DNA from: Streptomyces noursei ATCC 11455
Lineage (GTDB): Bacteria; Actinomycetota; Actinomycetes; Streptomycetales; Streptomycetaceae
Length of the DNA: 64,000 bases
Assembly: GCF_001704275.1 (NCBI RefSeq)
Contig: NZ_CP011533.1
Location: forward strand, 8,556,001-8,620,000
Reading direction: 5' to 3'
This document shows positions 16,283-26,338 of this stretch, piece after piece (the first letter of the stretch is position 1; every line of letters starts with the position of its first letter). The notes beneath the pieces were generated by a model. The model made no database searches. It was not told the DNA's origin and saw only the letters and a list, made by a program, of their open reading frames with translations. Made by a program: the position numbers and the translations under genes.

Positions 16283-16978
16283 TCACGGTGTGGTCAGTGC
16301 GCGGGAGACCGCGGCCTCGGCGTGCAAGCGGGTGGTCGGGAAGACGGGGACCGGGCTGTCCTGCGGGCGGATGAGGAGCTCGATCTCGGTGCAGCCGAGC
16401 ACGATGCCCTCGGCTCCGGCGGCGATCAGCTCGTCGATGACGGCGCGGTAGGCGTCGCGGGACTCCTCCTTGACCACGCCCAGGCACAGCTCCTCGTAGA
16501 TCACGCGGTGCACGATCTCTCGGCCGGCGGCCTTCGGGACCAGTACGTCCAGGCCGTGGCTCGCGAGGCGACCGCGGTAGAAGTCCTGCTCCATGGTGAA
16601 TGCGGTGCCCAGCAGCCCGACGCGGCGGACTCCCCGGTCCCGTACGGCCTCCGCCGTGGTGTCGGCGAGGTGCAGCAGCGGGACGCCGACCGCGGACCCC
16701 ACCCGGTCGGCGACCTTGTGCATGGTGTTGGTGCAGAGCAGCAGAAGCTCCGCGCCCGCCGCCTCCAGCGCCTTGGCGGCCTCGGCCAGGATGTCGCCGG
16801 CCTCGTCCCAGCGCGCCTCGGCCTGGAGGCGTTCGATCTCCGCGAAATCCACCGAGTAGAGCACGCACTTGGCGGAGTGCAGCCCGCCCAGTCGCTGCCG
16901 CGTCAGCTCGTTCAGCAGGCGGTAGTACTCCGCCGTGGACTCCCAGCTCATGCCGCCGATCAAACCGATGGTCTTCAT
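16283..16978 (-). CDS. Aspartate/glutamate racemase family protein
   Basis: A 231-residue cofactor-independent racemase: IGLIGGMSWESTAEYY at the start, LLLCTNTMHK with the first catalytic cysteine, and GIVLGCTEIELL with the second. Substrate may be aspartate, glutamate or another amino acid. ATG 16978 starts MKTIGLIGG, matching the family start; the frame is open much further upstream but that part overlaps the P450 gene. It stands 52 bp after the P450 stop and may be co-transcribed with it. Confidence 0.92.
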   Translation of the reverse strand: MKTIGLIGGMSWESTAEYYRLLNELTRQRLGGLHSAKCVLYSVDFAEIERLQAEARWDEAGDILAEAAKALEAAGAELLLLCTNTMHKVADRVGSAVGVPLLHLADTTAEAVRDRGVRRVGLLGTAFTMEQDFYRGRLASHGLDVLVPKAAGREIVHRVIYEELCLGVVKEESRDAYRAVIDELIAAGAEGIVLGCTEIELLIRPQDSPVPVFPTTRLHAEAAVSRALTTP

Positions 16979-17030
16979 CGGGACACTGTCGCACAGGGCG
17001 GCCGGCGGACCGATACCGGCCGGTCGACGG

Positions 17031-18374
<1,344 letters not shown>

Positions 18375-18634
18375 GTGCCGTCCCGCCTCTCTCGACTCGC
18401 AACATGTCTCGACGTGCCACAACTCTCGGTGCAGATCCGCACCTTGCGGCCCGGCTGCTGTGCTCACCGTACGCACGCCCGGCCGGTGGCATCGTCGTCC
18501 CAGCGGAGGAGGCGCAGCGGGTGACCTCCACCCTGCGCAGTGCGGTGGCGTCATCGGGGTGGGGGAGGGGGGATCGTCTGTCGGCGGGATCGTGCGGGCC
18601 CGTGGCGGAGCGGGCTCACCCCGGCGGTGAGGTC

Positions 18635-19552
18635 TCAGCAGCGCGCATGGGCGGTGATGTCGGCGCCGAATTCGTCGATCATCGCCGGGGTGACGGTCGG
18701 CCGGCACTGCGCGATCGCGGCGAGGTAGTCCTCGGCGCTCGCGCCAGGCCGGCCCTGGGGCCCCGTCCCGCCGCCGAGCGCCTCCAGATCTCGTTCGAAC
18801 GACGCCTGGGCGGCCACCCGCGCGGTGTGCTCGATGTCCGCCGGGGTGAACAGCTCGCTGGCCGCGACCAGCGCCGGGATGTCCACGTCGGGTCGCCCCT
18901 CGGTGTACCGGGACCAGATCGCCGCCCGCGCGGCCGGATCGGGTGTGCCGATCGGAATCAGGTAGTCGAAGCGCCCCGGGCGCAGGAACGCCGGGTCGAG
19001 CGAGCGGATGGAGTTGGTGGCGCAGACCAGCAGGCGCTCGTCCCGCTCCCGGAATCCGGCGATCAGTTTGAGCAGCTCGTTCGTCACCCCGTGCAGACCG
19101 CCCGGCTGCGCGGGCTCGGTGCGGACCGGTGCGATCTCCTCGACCTCGTCGATGAACACCGGCACCCGCTCCAGCTCGGCGATCCTGGCGAACGCGCTGC
19201 GCAGCGCCGCCGCCAGGTTGCCCTCGTCCGCCAACCGGGACGGCAGCAGCTCGACGAACGGCCAGCTCAGCCGGGCGGCGATCCCACGGGCGAAGGTGGT
19301 CTTCCCGGTACCCGGCGGACCGAACAGGGCGATCGCCCGCGGTGGCCGGACCCCCTGCCGGGCGGCCCGCTCCGGCTCCGCCAACGGCAGCACCACCCGC
19401 CGCCACCTCGCCGCGTTGCCGAAACGCCCAGATAGCTCCGCTATCGAGCCGCTCCGGCGCCTTGCGATGCACCGCACCAGACGCCGCGGCCTTGCCGCCC
19501 CTGACCCATCGGACAGGCCCTGGGGGCGGCAGTCGGATGGGGCCTGCTCCAC
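18635..19552 (-). CDS. AAA-family ATPase
   Basis: A single AAA domain: Walker A FGPPGTGKTT, Walker B VFIDEVEEI, sensor 1 in LLVCATNS, and the second region of homology FLRPGRFDYLIPIG with its arginine. A helical lid (SELFTPADIEHTARVAAQASFE) follows. It resembles FtsH/Cdc48-type AAA modules without a protease or N-domain. The start is uncertain; GTG 19552 gives 305 residues. It is divergent from the Mut7-C gene, and the two may share a promoter region. Confidence 0.85.
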   Translation of the reverse strand: MEQAPSDCRPQGLSDGSGAARPRRLVRCIARRRSGSIAELSGRFGNAARWRRVVLPLAEPERAARQGVRPPRAIALFGPPGTGKTTFARGIAARLSWPFVELLPSRLADEGNLAAALRSAFARIAELERVPVFIDEVEEIAPVRTEPAQPGGLHGVTNELLKLIAGFRERDERLLVCATNSIRSLDPAFLRPGRFDYLIPIGTPDPAARAAIWSRYTEGRPDVDIPALVAASELFTPADIEHTARVAAQASFERDLEALGGGTGPQGRPGASAEDYLAAIAQCRPTVTPAMIDEFGADITAHARC

Positions 19553-19694
19553 CGTGCACAATCCGCCGGCCGTACCGCTACGGTCCGTATGTGGCGCCGC
19601 GCGGCCGGATACGACACCGGAGGTCGCCGCCTCCCGTCGCCGTCCGCGCGCCCGCCCCGGGGAATCCGCTGGCTGCCGCGACCCGGCCGGTGCC

Positions 19695-20432
19695 ATGCTG
19701 TGCGACGTGAACGGACCCGAAATCGCCCTGAGCATCGCCCCTGAACTGCACCTCTTCGTCGGAGCGGAACGCACCGCCCGCCGCGCTCCCCTGGTGACCG
19801 ACGGCGCCGCCACGCTCGGCCACGTCATCGAGTCGCTGGGCGTCCCGCTCACCGAGGTCGGGCGCGTGGTGGTGGACGGTGCGCAGACCTCCGTCGCGCA
19901 CATCCCGAGTCAGGGCGAACACATCGAGGTCCACGCCGTCGAGCGACCGCAGCGCGTCCCCGGCGCACCGCTGCGGTTCCTGCTCGACGTGCACCTCGGC
20001 ACGCTGGCCCGCCGACTGCGGCTGCTCGGCGTCGATGCGGCGTACACCAACGAGGACCCCGGCGACGCCGCGCTTGCCGCGCGCTCCGCCGAGGAACGGC
20101 GGGTGCTGCTCTCCCGCGACCGGGGGCTGCTCCAGCGCCGGGAGATCTGGGCCGGTGCCTACGTCTACAGCGACCGCCCCGACGACCAACTCCGGGACGT
20201 GCTCGGCCGGTTCGCCCCCACGCTCGACCCCTGGACCCGCTGCACCGCATGCAACGGCCGCCTGGCCGCCGCAGACAAGGACGCCGTCCAGGAGCAGCTC
20301 CAGCACGGCACCCAGCGCACCTACGACGTCTTCGCGCAGTGCACCGCGTGCGGCCGGGTCTACTGGCGCGGGGCTCACCACGCCCGCCTGGAGGCGATCG
20401 TCGAGGAGGCGCTGCGGGCCGCCACCGGCTGA
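19695..20432 (+). CDS. Mut7-C RNase-like protein with N-terminal ubiquitin-like domain
   Basis: A 245-residue protein (from ATG 19695; GTG 19707 is equally possible). Residues about 10-85 form a ubiquitin-like beta-grasp; then RFLLDVHLGTLARRLRLLGVDAAY starts a PIN-like Mut7-C domain with DRGLLQRRE, and the C-terminus has a zinc ribbon with CTACN and CTACGRVYW. The family is predicted to be an RNase or RNA-binding module. It stands alone, divergent from the AAA ATPase. Confidence 0.9.
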   Translation: MLCDVNGPEIALSIAPELHLFVGAERTARRAPLVTDGAATLGHVIESLGVPLTEVGRVVVDGAQTSVAHIPSQGEHIEVHAVERPQRVPGAPLRFLLDVHLGTLARRLRLLGVDAAYTNEDPGDAALAARSAEERRVLLSRDRGLLQRREIWAGAYVYSDRPDDQLRDVLGRFAPTLDPWTRCTACNGRLAAADKDAVQEQLQHGTQRTYDVFAQCTACGRVYWRGAHHARLEAIVEEALRAATG

Positions 20433-20445
20433 ACCGCGCGCCCCG

Positions 20446-20845
20446 CCTCACCCCGCGCCCACCGCCCGCGCGCATTCCTCGATCCGGGCGAGCGTGCCCC
20501 GGTCTCGATGCGCGGATGACCGGCCATACCCAGCGCCCGCAGTCCGGCCACCAGGTCGGCATCCCCATGCCGGCGGGTGGCCGGATCCCGCCGGATCTCC
20601 GCCATCAGGCCACTGTCGGCCTCAGCCGCCGCCGGACGAGGCGCCACCAGGCTTCCCGCCCCTCCTGCCGATCAGCATCTGGTCGTCGTTCCCCGCGAAC
20701 AGCGCCGCGAGGAAGGCGTGTTGGGGAATTCCCAGTCGGTCGCCCCACTCGGCGGCGGCCGCCGGCAGGTGATCCGGCGAGAGCACGCCGCCGATGTCGA
20801 TCAGGATCGCGGGTGGGTCCGGATCTCCCTGATGTCCGATGCCAT
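20446..20845 (-). pseudogene. HAD-family hydrolase remnant
   Basis: From ATG 20845 the minus strand encodes MASDIREIRT, then in a shifted frame PAILIDIGGVLSPDHLPAAAAEWG and FLAALFAGNDDQMLIGR, the start of a HAD phosphatase. WWRLVRRRL, AEIRRD, then RALGMAGHPRIETG and TLARIEECARAVGAG follow in other frames. The middle catalytic part is deleted. At least three frame changes are needed to read through, so the gene is dead. Confidence 0.7.
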
Positions 20846-21369
20846 GCTCCGTCCTCCGGCGTCGGTGTCGCGTCGGCACCTGGCACGCCGGGCCCGGTCT
20901 CTCCCGGACTGTCCGACCCCCTTGCCCAGTTGACGTCGCATCAGAACGCGCCCGGTCAGGCGTCGCACGGCGTGGACGTCCGTGATCCCGCCCGGCCGGT
21001 GCCTGGCACGCCGTGCCGACGACCGACCCGGCCCCGTCCGCCCGCGACGACAGGGCGTGGTGCGACCGACGGGCGGCGGGCACCCGCACCGCCCCTGCCG
21101 CGGGGCCCGTCGCGCTTGCCGGACGCCCGCCCCGGGCCCCTTTAGACCCCCTCTAGCCCACCTTGATGACGACACGCCGGAGCCACGCGCCGTCCAACGG
21201 GTGAATACCTCGTCTTCCGCCACCCGAAGAGCCGATGTTGTCCCCCGAATGCGGCGTTCTCCGGTGGTGCCGAGCCCGATTCCGACTGACGGTGATCACG
21301 TCGCTACTGCGATCCGATGTGCCGACGAAGTGTCAGCCTTCGCAGTCGCGCCGAAAGGAACATGACTCC
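20846..21369. other. Intergenic region upstream of the glycine-rich protein gene
   Basis: About 520 bases without a supported gene. GAAAGGAAC lies just before the start region at 21362-21370. The promoter of the glycine-rich protein gene should lie in the right half. Confidence 0.45.
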
Positions 21370-22158
21370 ATGCGCACTGCCCGCACTCTGTTCGCATCCG
21401 CCGCCATCACGGCGGTGCTCACTATCACCGCACCCACCGCGAGCGCCATGGGCCTGGTCCAGGACTTCGCGCCGGGCAGCGGTACCTCTGTCAGCGGCGA
21501 CGACCACGGCCGGGGTGACAACGACCACGGCCGAGGTGGGGGCCGCGACCACGGCCGCGGCGGCTACGGCCGTGGCGATGGCGGCTACGGTCGCGGTGAC
21601 GGCGGCCACGGCCGCGGCGATGGCGGCTACGGTCGCGGTGACGGCGGCTACGGTCGCGGTGACGGCGGCTACGGCCGTGGCGATGACGGCTACGGCCGCG
21701 GTGGCAACCACTGGGGCCGCCGTCCGCACGGTGGCGTGCACACCGGTGGTGGCGCGCTGGCCACGTCCGTGATCGGTGACTGGGACAACGACTCCGGCGA
21801 CGGCCACGGCCGCGGCCACGGCCGCGGTGGGGACCGTGACCACGGCCGTGGCGGCGACCGCGACCACGGCGGCTACGGCGGCTACGGCGATGGCGGTCAC
21901 GGCCGCGGTGACGGCGGCTACGGCCGTGGCGACGGTGGCTACGGTCGCGGTGACGGTGGCTACGGCCGTGGTGACGGCGGCTACGGCCGTGGCGGCGACC
22001 ACTGGGGCCGTCGCCCGCACGGCGGTGTCCACACCGGTGGCGGCGGCATGGCAATGTCCGGCAGCGGCCTGGCCGCCGGCTCCGTCCTGATGCTCGGTGG
22101 TCTCGGTGCTGGTGCCTACATGCTGCGTCGCCGCAACACGTCGGGCACCGCGGCCTGA
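21370..22158 (+). CDS. Secreted glycine-rich GYGRGDG-repeat protein with C-terminal membrane anchor
   Basis: A 262-residue protein. Residues 1-26 are a signal peptide ending ASA. Then come two modules: a DHGRG stretch, a run of GYGRGDG heptads (65-112 and 171-208), and an identical closing segment WGRRPHGGVHTGGG (about 115-128 and 212-225). The last 32 residues have a hydrophobic segment (AAGSVLMLGGLGAGAYML) followed by RRR and a short tail, like a cell-wall sorting signal lacking LPxTG. A class F sortase gene follows, which suggests surface display or anchoring. No function can be stated. Confidence 0.85.
   Translation: MRTARTLFASAAITAVLTITAPTASAMGLVQDFAPGSGTSVSGDDHGRGDNDHGRGGGRDHGRGGYGRGDGGYGRGDGGHGRGDGGYGRGDGGYGRGDGGYGRGDDGYGRGGNHWGRRPHGGVHTGGGALATSVIGDWDNDSGDGHGRGHGRGGDRDHGRGGDRDHGGYGGYGDGGHGRGDGGYGRGDGGYGRGDGGYGRGDGGYGRGGDHWGRRPHGGVHTGGGGMAMSGSGLAAGSVLMLGGLGAGAYMLRRRNTSGTAA
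21562..21993 (+). repeat. In-frame 21-bp repeats coding for GYGRGDG
   Basis: Two blocks (21562-21705 and 21880-21993) of near-identical 21-base units ggcggctacggtcgcggtgac with third-position variation. They lie inside the glycine-rich gene and can expand or contract in whole heptads without a frameshift. Confidence 0.85.
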
Positions 22159-22336
22159 TAAGGCTGCCCCCTCCGGAGGTCGATGTGCAGTCGCGGCCAC
22201 CGTCCTCGCCGGACGGTGGCCGCGGCGATTCCGGGTTCGCCGCCGCGGTGCCGCGCGTCCCGCGATCACCCGCGTGTCGTCCGACGACGTCGCGCCCCCG
22301 CCGCACCGTGCCCCACCCGCTCACGAAAGGCCCCTC

Positions 22337-23035
22337 ATGACCGCCCAGCAGTCGCCCCAGCCGAATCCGAACCCCGATCCCGCTCCACCTGAGAAGACCG
22401 CCGCAGCCCGCCCCGTGGGACGGGGCGCGATCTGGGCCGCCGGAGCATTTCTGCTGGGTGCCTTCCTCATCTACAACTCCGTGGACACCTCGGCGGACGC
22501 CAAACCACAGTCCCACCACGCGCCCGCCGTCACCGGGCACCACACCAGGCCGGCCACCGACCTGACGCTGCCCCGCTCCGTACCGAAGCGGCTGACGATT
22601 CCGGAGATCGCCGTGGACGCGCCCTTCACGCCGCTGACCCTGGCCGAAACCGGACAGCTCAACCCGCCCCCGGCCGCCGACAAGAACCTCGTCGGCTGGT
22701 ACCAGGACGGCGCCACCCCGGGGGAGCGCGGCGCGGCGATCGTCGCCGGACACGTGGACACCAAGACCGGCCCGGCGGTCTTCCTTCAGCTGGAGACGCT
22801 CAAGCCCGGCGCCACCGTCGAGATCACCCGCGAGGACGGCATCGTCGCCACGTTCCAGGTCGACTCCGTGGAGACCTTCAGCAAGGCGAACTTCCCCAAC
22901 GACCGGGTCTACGCGGACACCCCGGACGCCCAGCTCCGCCTGATCACCTGCGGCGGCTCGTACGACCACAAGGTGAAGGACTACATGGCCAACGTGGTGG
23001 CCTTCGCCCACCTCGTCTCGTCGAAGCACGCCTAG
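22337..23035 (+). CDS. Class F sortase
   Basis: A 232-residue sortase. A Pro-rich cytoplasmic tail is followed by one membrane segment (31-47) and an extracellular sortase barrel: GWYQDGATPGERGAAIVAGHVD with His139, and LITCGG with Cys205. Class F sortases are the small actinobacterial type, with LPxTG-like substrates where studied. ATG 22337 has AAAGG upstream. It lies 178 bp after the glycine-rich anchor protein, a pairing that suggests that protein is its substrate. Confidence 0.92.
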   Translation: MTAQQSPQPNPNPDPAPPEKTAAARPVGRGAIWAAGAFLLGAFLIYNSVDTSADAKPQSHHAPAVTGHHTRPATDLTLPRSVPKRLTIPEIAVDAPFTPLTLAETGQLNPPPAADKNLVGWYQDGATPGERGAAIVAGHVDTKTGPAVFLQLETLKPGATVEITREDGIVATFQVDSVETFSKANFPNDRVYADTPDAQLRLITCGGSYDHKVKDYMANVVAFAHLVSSKHA

Positions 23036-23056
23036 CCGATCCACCGCGTCGTGGGT

Positions 23057-23131
23057 CCGCCCGCGGCCCGACGGCCGGGAGCCCGGACCGGTCCACCGCC
23101 GGTCCGGGCTCCCGGCCGTCGGGGCGGGCGG
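23057..23131. terminator. Very large hairpin between convergent genes
   Basis: Perfect 25-base arms (23067-23091 and 23099-23123) around a seven-base loop, extended by eight more pairs after a two-base bulge. It lies between the 3' end of the sortase gene and the 3' end of the opposing gene at 23189, so it probably terminates both. Confidence 0.75.
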
Positions 23132-23188
23132 CCAGGGCGCACCCGGCCCCGACGGACACGCGGCCGGAGTGCCGTGGCGGCCCCGTCG

Positions 23189-23911
23189 TCATGACCGCAC
23201 GCGGCCGTCCCAGCGCCACTGCGTGCGGCGCGGATGCCCGGGGAGCGCGGTGCGCCCGGTGGCCCAGAGCAGCGTCGGCCAGGGATCGGAGCCGACCGGG
23301 GCGTCCGGGAATAGCCGGGCCAGGACCCGCGCGCACACCCCGGCCGGCGGATCCCAGTCGAGCCCCAGCCCCGCGGCCAGATCGTGGGTGTGGACGACCG
23401 TCTCGACGATCCCCATCGCCGCGAAGCCCTCCGGGTCCGAGACGCCGAAGACATGGTGGGCGCGCACCTGCGGGGGAGTGGTGCGCACCATCGCCACCAG
23501 CAGCGCGCCGCACGCCTCCAGGGTCTGCAGGAGCCCGGCGGGCCCGGCGGCACGATCGGCGTGCACCGCGTTCGCCGGGCCACCGGGACGCTTGCGGTGC
23601 CAGGAGAACGGCACCTCGCGGTCCAACGGCGGTGTTCTGGGCCCCAGTTGGGCGGCGTAGGAGAGCAGGTCGTCACTGAGGTGCTCGACGGTTTCCCAGC
23701 AATCCCAGTCCAGCGAGCCGGCCTTGGCGCCGCTCTCCCAGGCAGTGGTGGGCGCGCCGCGCAGGAGTTCCACCGCGAGCCGCACGGCGTCGGCGAGATC
23801 GTCGGCGGTCACCGGGCCGTCGGCGGTGACGGGAGCCGGGGCGATGGGGTCCGGGCGGACGGGAGACGACGGTTGATCTCCTGCGGTCCGGCCGCTGCTT
23901 GAACGAGACAT
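23189..23911 (-). CDS. Maleylpyruvate isomerase N-terminal domain (DinB-like) protein
   Basis: A 240-residue protein from ATG 23911. WDCWETVEHLSDDLLSYA matches the metal-binding first helices of mycothiol-dependent maleylpyruvate isomerase N-domains, and VETVVHTHDLAAGLGLDW carries the HTHD metal motif. The C-terminal part (FPDAPVGSDPWPTLLWATGR) is typical of the long Streptomyces version. The family uses a DinB fold; some members use mycothiol. It is divergent from hemC. Confidence 0.85.
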   Translation of the reverse strand: MSRSSSGRTAGDQPSSPVRPDPIAPAPVTADGPVTADDLADAVRLAVELLRGAPTTAWESGAKAGSLDWDCWETVEHLSDDLLSYAAQLGPRTPPLDREVPFSWHRKRPGGPANAVHADRAAGPAGLLQTLEACGALLVAMVRTTPPQVRAHHVFGVSDPEGFAAMGIVETVVHTHDLAAGLGLDWDPPAGVCARVLARLFPDAPVGSDPWPTLLWATGRTALPGHPRRTQWRWDGRVRS

Positions 23912-24067
23912 GCCGGGACGGTACCGCGGGTGACTGGCGGGGGTCGGACTGGGCCAGGTGGTCCCGCCGGCCACCCGTCCGCATACCGGAGCGGGGGCGA
24001 CGCGACGCACTCGAACTCCGACGCGCTGTCGGTAACTGTCCGTATTTGACGGTCTATCATCGGCGCC

Positions 24068-25003
24068 ATGTCCGCCCCAGAACTGATTCGCATCGTCTCC
24101 CGTGACTCGCCGATGGCCCTGGCCCAGGTGGAGCGCGTCCGCACTGAACTGGCCGTGCTGCACCCCGGCGTCGCCACGGAGGTCGTCCCCGTCAAGACGA
24201 CCGGGGACCGGTGGATGGGGGCGCTCTCCCAGGTGGAGGGGAAGGGAGCGTTCACCAAGGAGGTCGACGCAGCCCTCCTGGCCGGCGAGGCGGACCTCGC
24301 GGTGCACTGCGTCAAGGACATCCCGGGCGACCGCCCGCTGCCGGCCGGGACGGCGTTCGCCGCCTTCCTCAAGCGCGACGACGTCCGTGACGCGCTGATC
24401 CACCCGGGCGGGCTCACCCTCGACGAGCTGCCCGCCGGCACCCGGATCGGCACCTCCGCGGTACGCCGGATCGCCCAGCTCGCCGCCTCGCACCCGCATC
24501 TGGAGTGCGTGCCGATGCGCGGCAACGCCAACCGCCGCATGGAGAAACTGGCAGCCGGAGAGGCCGACGCCCTGTTGCTGGCCGTCTCCGGACTGGAACG
24601 GATCGGCCGCACCGACGCGATCACCGAGATCCTGCCGGTGGACGTGATGTGCCCGCCCATCGGCGCGGGCGTCCTGGCCCTCCAGTGCCGCGAGGATGAC
24701 ACCGCCACCATCGACGCCGTCAGCGGCCTCGGCGACCCCGCGACGTACCGGGAGACCATGGCGGAACGGATGCTGCTGCACGTCCTCCAAGGCCACTGCA
24801 ACAGCCCGATCGCCGGGTTCGCCACCACCGACCGGAGCGGCGAGCTCTCCCTGCGGGCCAGCGTCTTCACGCCCGAAGGCAAGACCGTCCTGAAGGCACA
24901 CGAGTGGGCCGGCCCGCTGACCCCCGAGACGCTGGGGACCTCCGTCGCCGTGGCGCTGCTGCGCCAGGGCGCCCGCGAACTGATCGACGGCATCGCCCAC
25001 TGA
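24068..25003 (+). CDS. hemC: Porphobilinogen deaminase (hydroxymethylbilane synthase), solitary paralogue
   Basis: A 311-residue HemC. Conserved substrate and cofactor residues are visible: [10 protein letters not shown] (usually TRxSxLAL), VHCVKDIP with the catalytic Asp, GTSAVRR with the paired arginines, [12 protein letters not shown], and GHCNSPIAG with the dipyrromethane cysteine. The enzyme joins four porphobilinogens into hydroxymethylbilane in tetrapyrrole synthesis. No other heme gene is near, so this is probably a second copy outside the hem cluster, with divergent loops (GHCNSP instead of the usual GGCxxP). A terminator hairpin follows. Confidence 0.9.
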   Translation: MSAPELIRIVSRDSPMALAQVERVRTELAVLHPGVATEVVPVKTTGDRWMGALSQVEGKGAFTKEVDAALLAGEADLAVHCVKDIPGDRPLPAGTAFAAFLKRDDVRDALIHPGGLTLDELPAGTRIGTSAVRRIAQLAASHPHLECVPMRGNANRRMEKLAAGEADALLLAVSGLERIGRTDAITEILPVDVMCPPIGAGVLALQCREDDTATIDAVSGLGDPATYRETMAERMLLHVLQGHCNSPIAGFATTDRSGELSLRASVFTPEGKTVLKAHEWAGPLTPETLGTSVAVALLRQGARELIDGIAH

Positions 25004-25026
25004 CGCTGGCTGTCACTGACCGTCGT

Positions 25027-25048
25027 ACCCGCTCGGCGTCGAGCGGGT
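25027..25048 (+). terminator. Terminator hairpin after hemC
   Basis: ACCCGCTCG-GCGT-CGAGCGGGT: nine perfect pairs and a four-base loop, 23 bases after the hemC stop. Confidence 0.7.
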
Positions 25049-25459
25049 GTCCGCGATCGCCCGATGCCGTCGCCGTTGCTCGGTCCGCGGCGGAGTGTCC
25101 ATCGCGGGTGTCCACGCAGGCGCGAGGTGATGCCCGGCCGCACCGGAAAGCGGTAATTCCCTTCCGCACGCGGGGTGTTGGTGCCGCCGTGCCCCGTCGC
25201 CCGCCGCCGGGCCCTGCTGAGGATCGGCTCACATCCGGCGACGATCGTTCGCGCGTGCGATTCTGGGCTTAGCGTGCGCTGCGGCCGATCCGGCCGATCC
25301 GGCCGGTGGCCGGACGGCTGGGCCCGAACGCCGGCGCCGTCGATGGTCCCGGCTGCGGCGCAGGCGGGGAGACGCAGGTCACATTCCCGAGGGTGTCACA
25401 ACATGCGGGAGCAAGGGGTCCAAGGGGCGTAACCGCGAACATCGACCCAGGAGTGCATC
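25049..25459. other. Intergenic region between hemC terminator and ahpD-like gene
   Basis: About 410 bases without a supported gene. It includes a short GC tandem around 25280-25300 (gatccggccgatccggcc). The promoter of the AhpD-like gene must lie here; no clear -35/-10 was picked out. Confidence 0.45.
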
Positions 25460-25933
25460 ATGGAAGCCCGGTTGAACGTCATGGCCAGCCCGGTCGCGGC
25501 CAAGGCCATGAAGCACATCATCGCGGCGCACAAGGCGCTCGACGATTCGACCCTGCCGGCCTCGACGCGTGAACTGGTGATGCTCCGCGCCAGCCAGATC
25601 AACGGCTGCGCCGGGTGCATCGACATGCACACCAAGGACGCCGCCGCGGCCGGGGAGACCTCGGTGCGCCTCAATCTGGTCGCGGCCTGGCGCGAGGCCA
25701 CGGTCTTCACCGACGCCGAGCGCGCCGCGCTGGAGCTGGCGGAGGAGGGCACCCGCATCGCGGACGCGGCCGGTGGCGTCGGCGACGAGGTCTGGGCGAA
25801 CGCCGCCAAGTACTACGACGAGGACCAGCTCGCCGCCCTGGTGACCCAGATCGCCGTGATCAACGCCTTCAACCGCGGGAATGTCATCACCCGGCAGCCC
25901 GCCGGTGACTACCAGGCCGGTCAGGTCCACTGA
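25460..25933 (+). CDS. AhpD/carboxymuconolactone decarboxylase-like alkylhydroperoxidase
   Basis: A 157-residue helical protein with the redox motif in ASQINGCAGCIDMHTKDA, that is CxxC followed by the His three residues later, as in AhpD-type peroxidase-linked disulfide reductases. Members help reduce peroxides. ATG 25460 has GGAG upstream (aggagtgcatcATG). It is a single gene ending at a strong hairpin shared with the convergent bL37 gene. Confidence 0.9.
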   Translation: MEARLNVMASPVAAKAMKHIIAAHKALDDSTLPASTRELVMLRASQINGCAGCIDMHTKDAAAAGETSVRLNLVAAWREATVFTDAERAALELAEEGTRIADAAGGVGDEVWANAAKYYDEDQLAALVTQIAVINAFNRGNVITRQPAGDYQAGQVH

Positions 25934-25934
25934 C

Positions 25935-25969
25935 GGGGCGCCGCGGCCGGCGGTGTGGCCCGGCGCCCC
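25935..25969. terminator. Bidirectional hairpin between ahpD-like and bL37 genes
   Basis: GGGGCGCCG (25935-25943) pairs perfectly with CGGCGCCCC (25961-25969). It starts two bases after the stop of the plus-strand gene and 25 bases from the end of the minus-strand bL37 gene. Confidence 0.6.
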
Positions 25970-25993
25970 GCCTTCGTCGGTCGTGGACCCGGT

Positions 25994-26071
25994 TCAGGAC
26001 TGTGGGCGCTTGCCGTGGTTGGCTGCGTGCTTGCGTCGGGTCTTCTTCTTGCGGCGACGCTTCGACGACAT
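25994..26071 (-). CDS. Ribosomal protein bL37 (25 residues)
   Basis: ATG 26071 starts a 25-codon gene: M-S-S-K-R-R-R-K-K-K-T-R-R-K, then HAANHGKRPQS. Thirteen of 25 residues are Lys or Arg. The ANHGKRP ending is the hallmark of bL37, the tiny actinobacterial large-subunit protein known from mycobacterial ribosomes. GGAAGGGAG stands at proper spacing upstream. It is too short to be called by length-based gene finders. It is convergent with the AhpD-like gene. Confidence 0.82.
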   Translation of the reverse strand: MSSKRRRKKKTRRKHAANHGKRPQS

Positions 26072-26257
26072 GGGATTCTCCCTTCCGTTCGAGGGGGCCG
26101 ATTCGAGCATTTCGGCATATCTACCACTTCGCCGAGATTTTCCATCGGGGGAGCGGTGATGGTGTCGGACGGCGCGCGACGGGCCGCCCCGCTGTCGTAC
26201 CCCGCGATGAAGTGGACTCGTGGCCAGCGGTACACTCTCGCAGCCGCTATGCTTGCT

Positions 26258-26276
26258 GGATACAAGCAACGTATCC
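26258..26276. promoter_or_regulatory. Candidate MarR operator GGATAC-N7-GTATCC
   Basis: Six-base perfect arms, overlapped by a second inverted repeat TTGCT-N7-AGCAA (26253-26269). It lies 63-80 bases upstream of the marR start, the usual place for autoregulation by MarR proteins. The family link is inferred from position. Confidence 0.5.
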
Positions 26277-26338
26277 GGTGGTTTCGACCGGATGACGACA
26301 ATCACGCATGCACGTATGTAGTGCGAAGGATCACGACG

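Noticed and set aside
18375..19559. N-terminal extension of the P450 frame to about 840 residues
   Set aside because: The extension runs through the AAA ATPase gene on the same strand in another frame, is Arg/Gly-rich, and the P450 has a normal start at 18374.
21562..21993. Repeat blocks resembling a CRISPR array at first glance
   Set aside because: The 21-bp units are contiguous without unique spacers and lie in frame within a protein of GYGRGDG heptads.
23912..25000. N-terminal extension of the maleylpyruvate-isomerase-like frame opposite hemC
   Set aside because: Antisense to an intact, well-conserved hemC; no protein family character.
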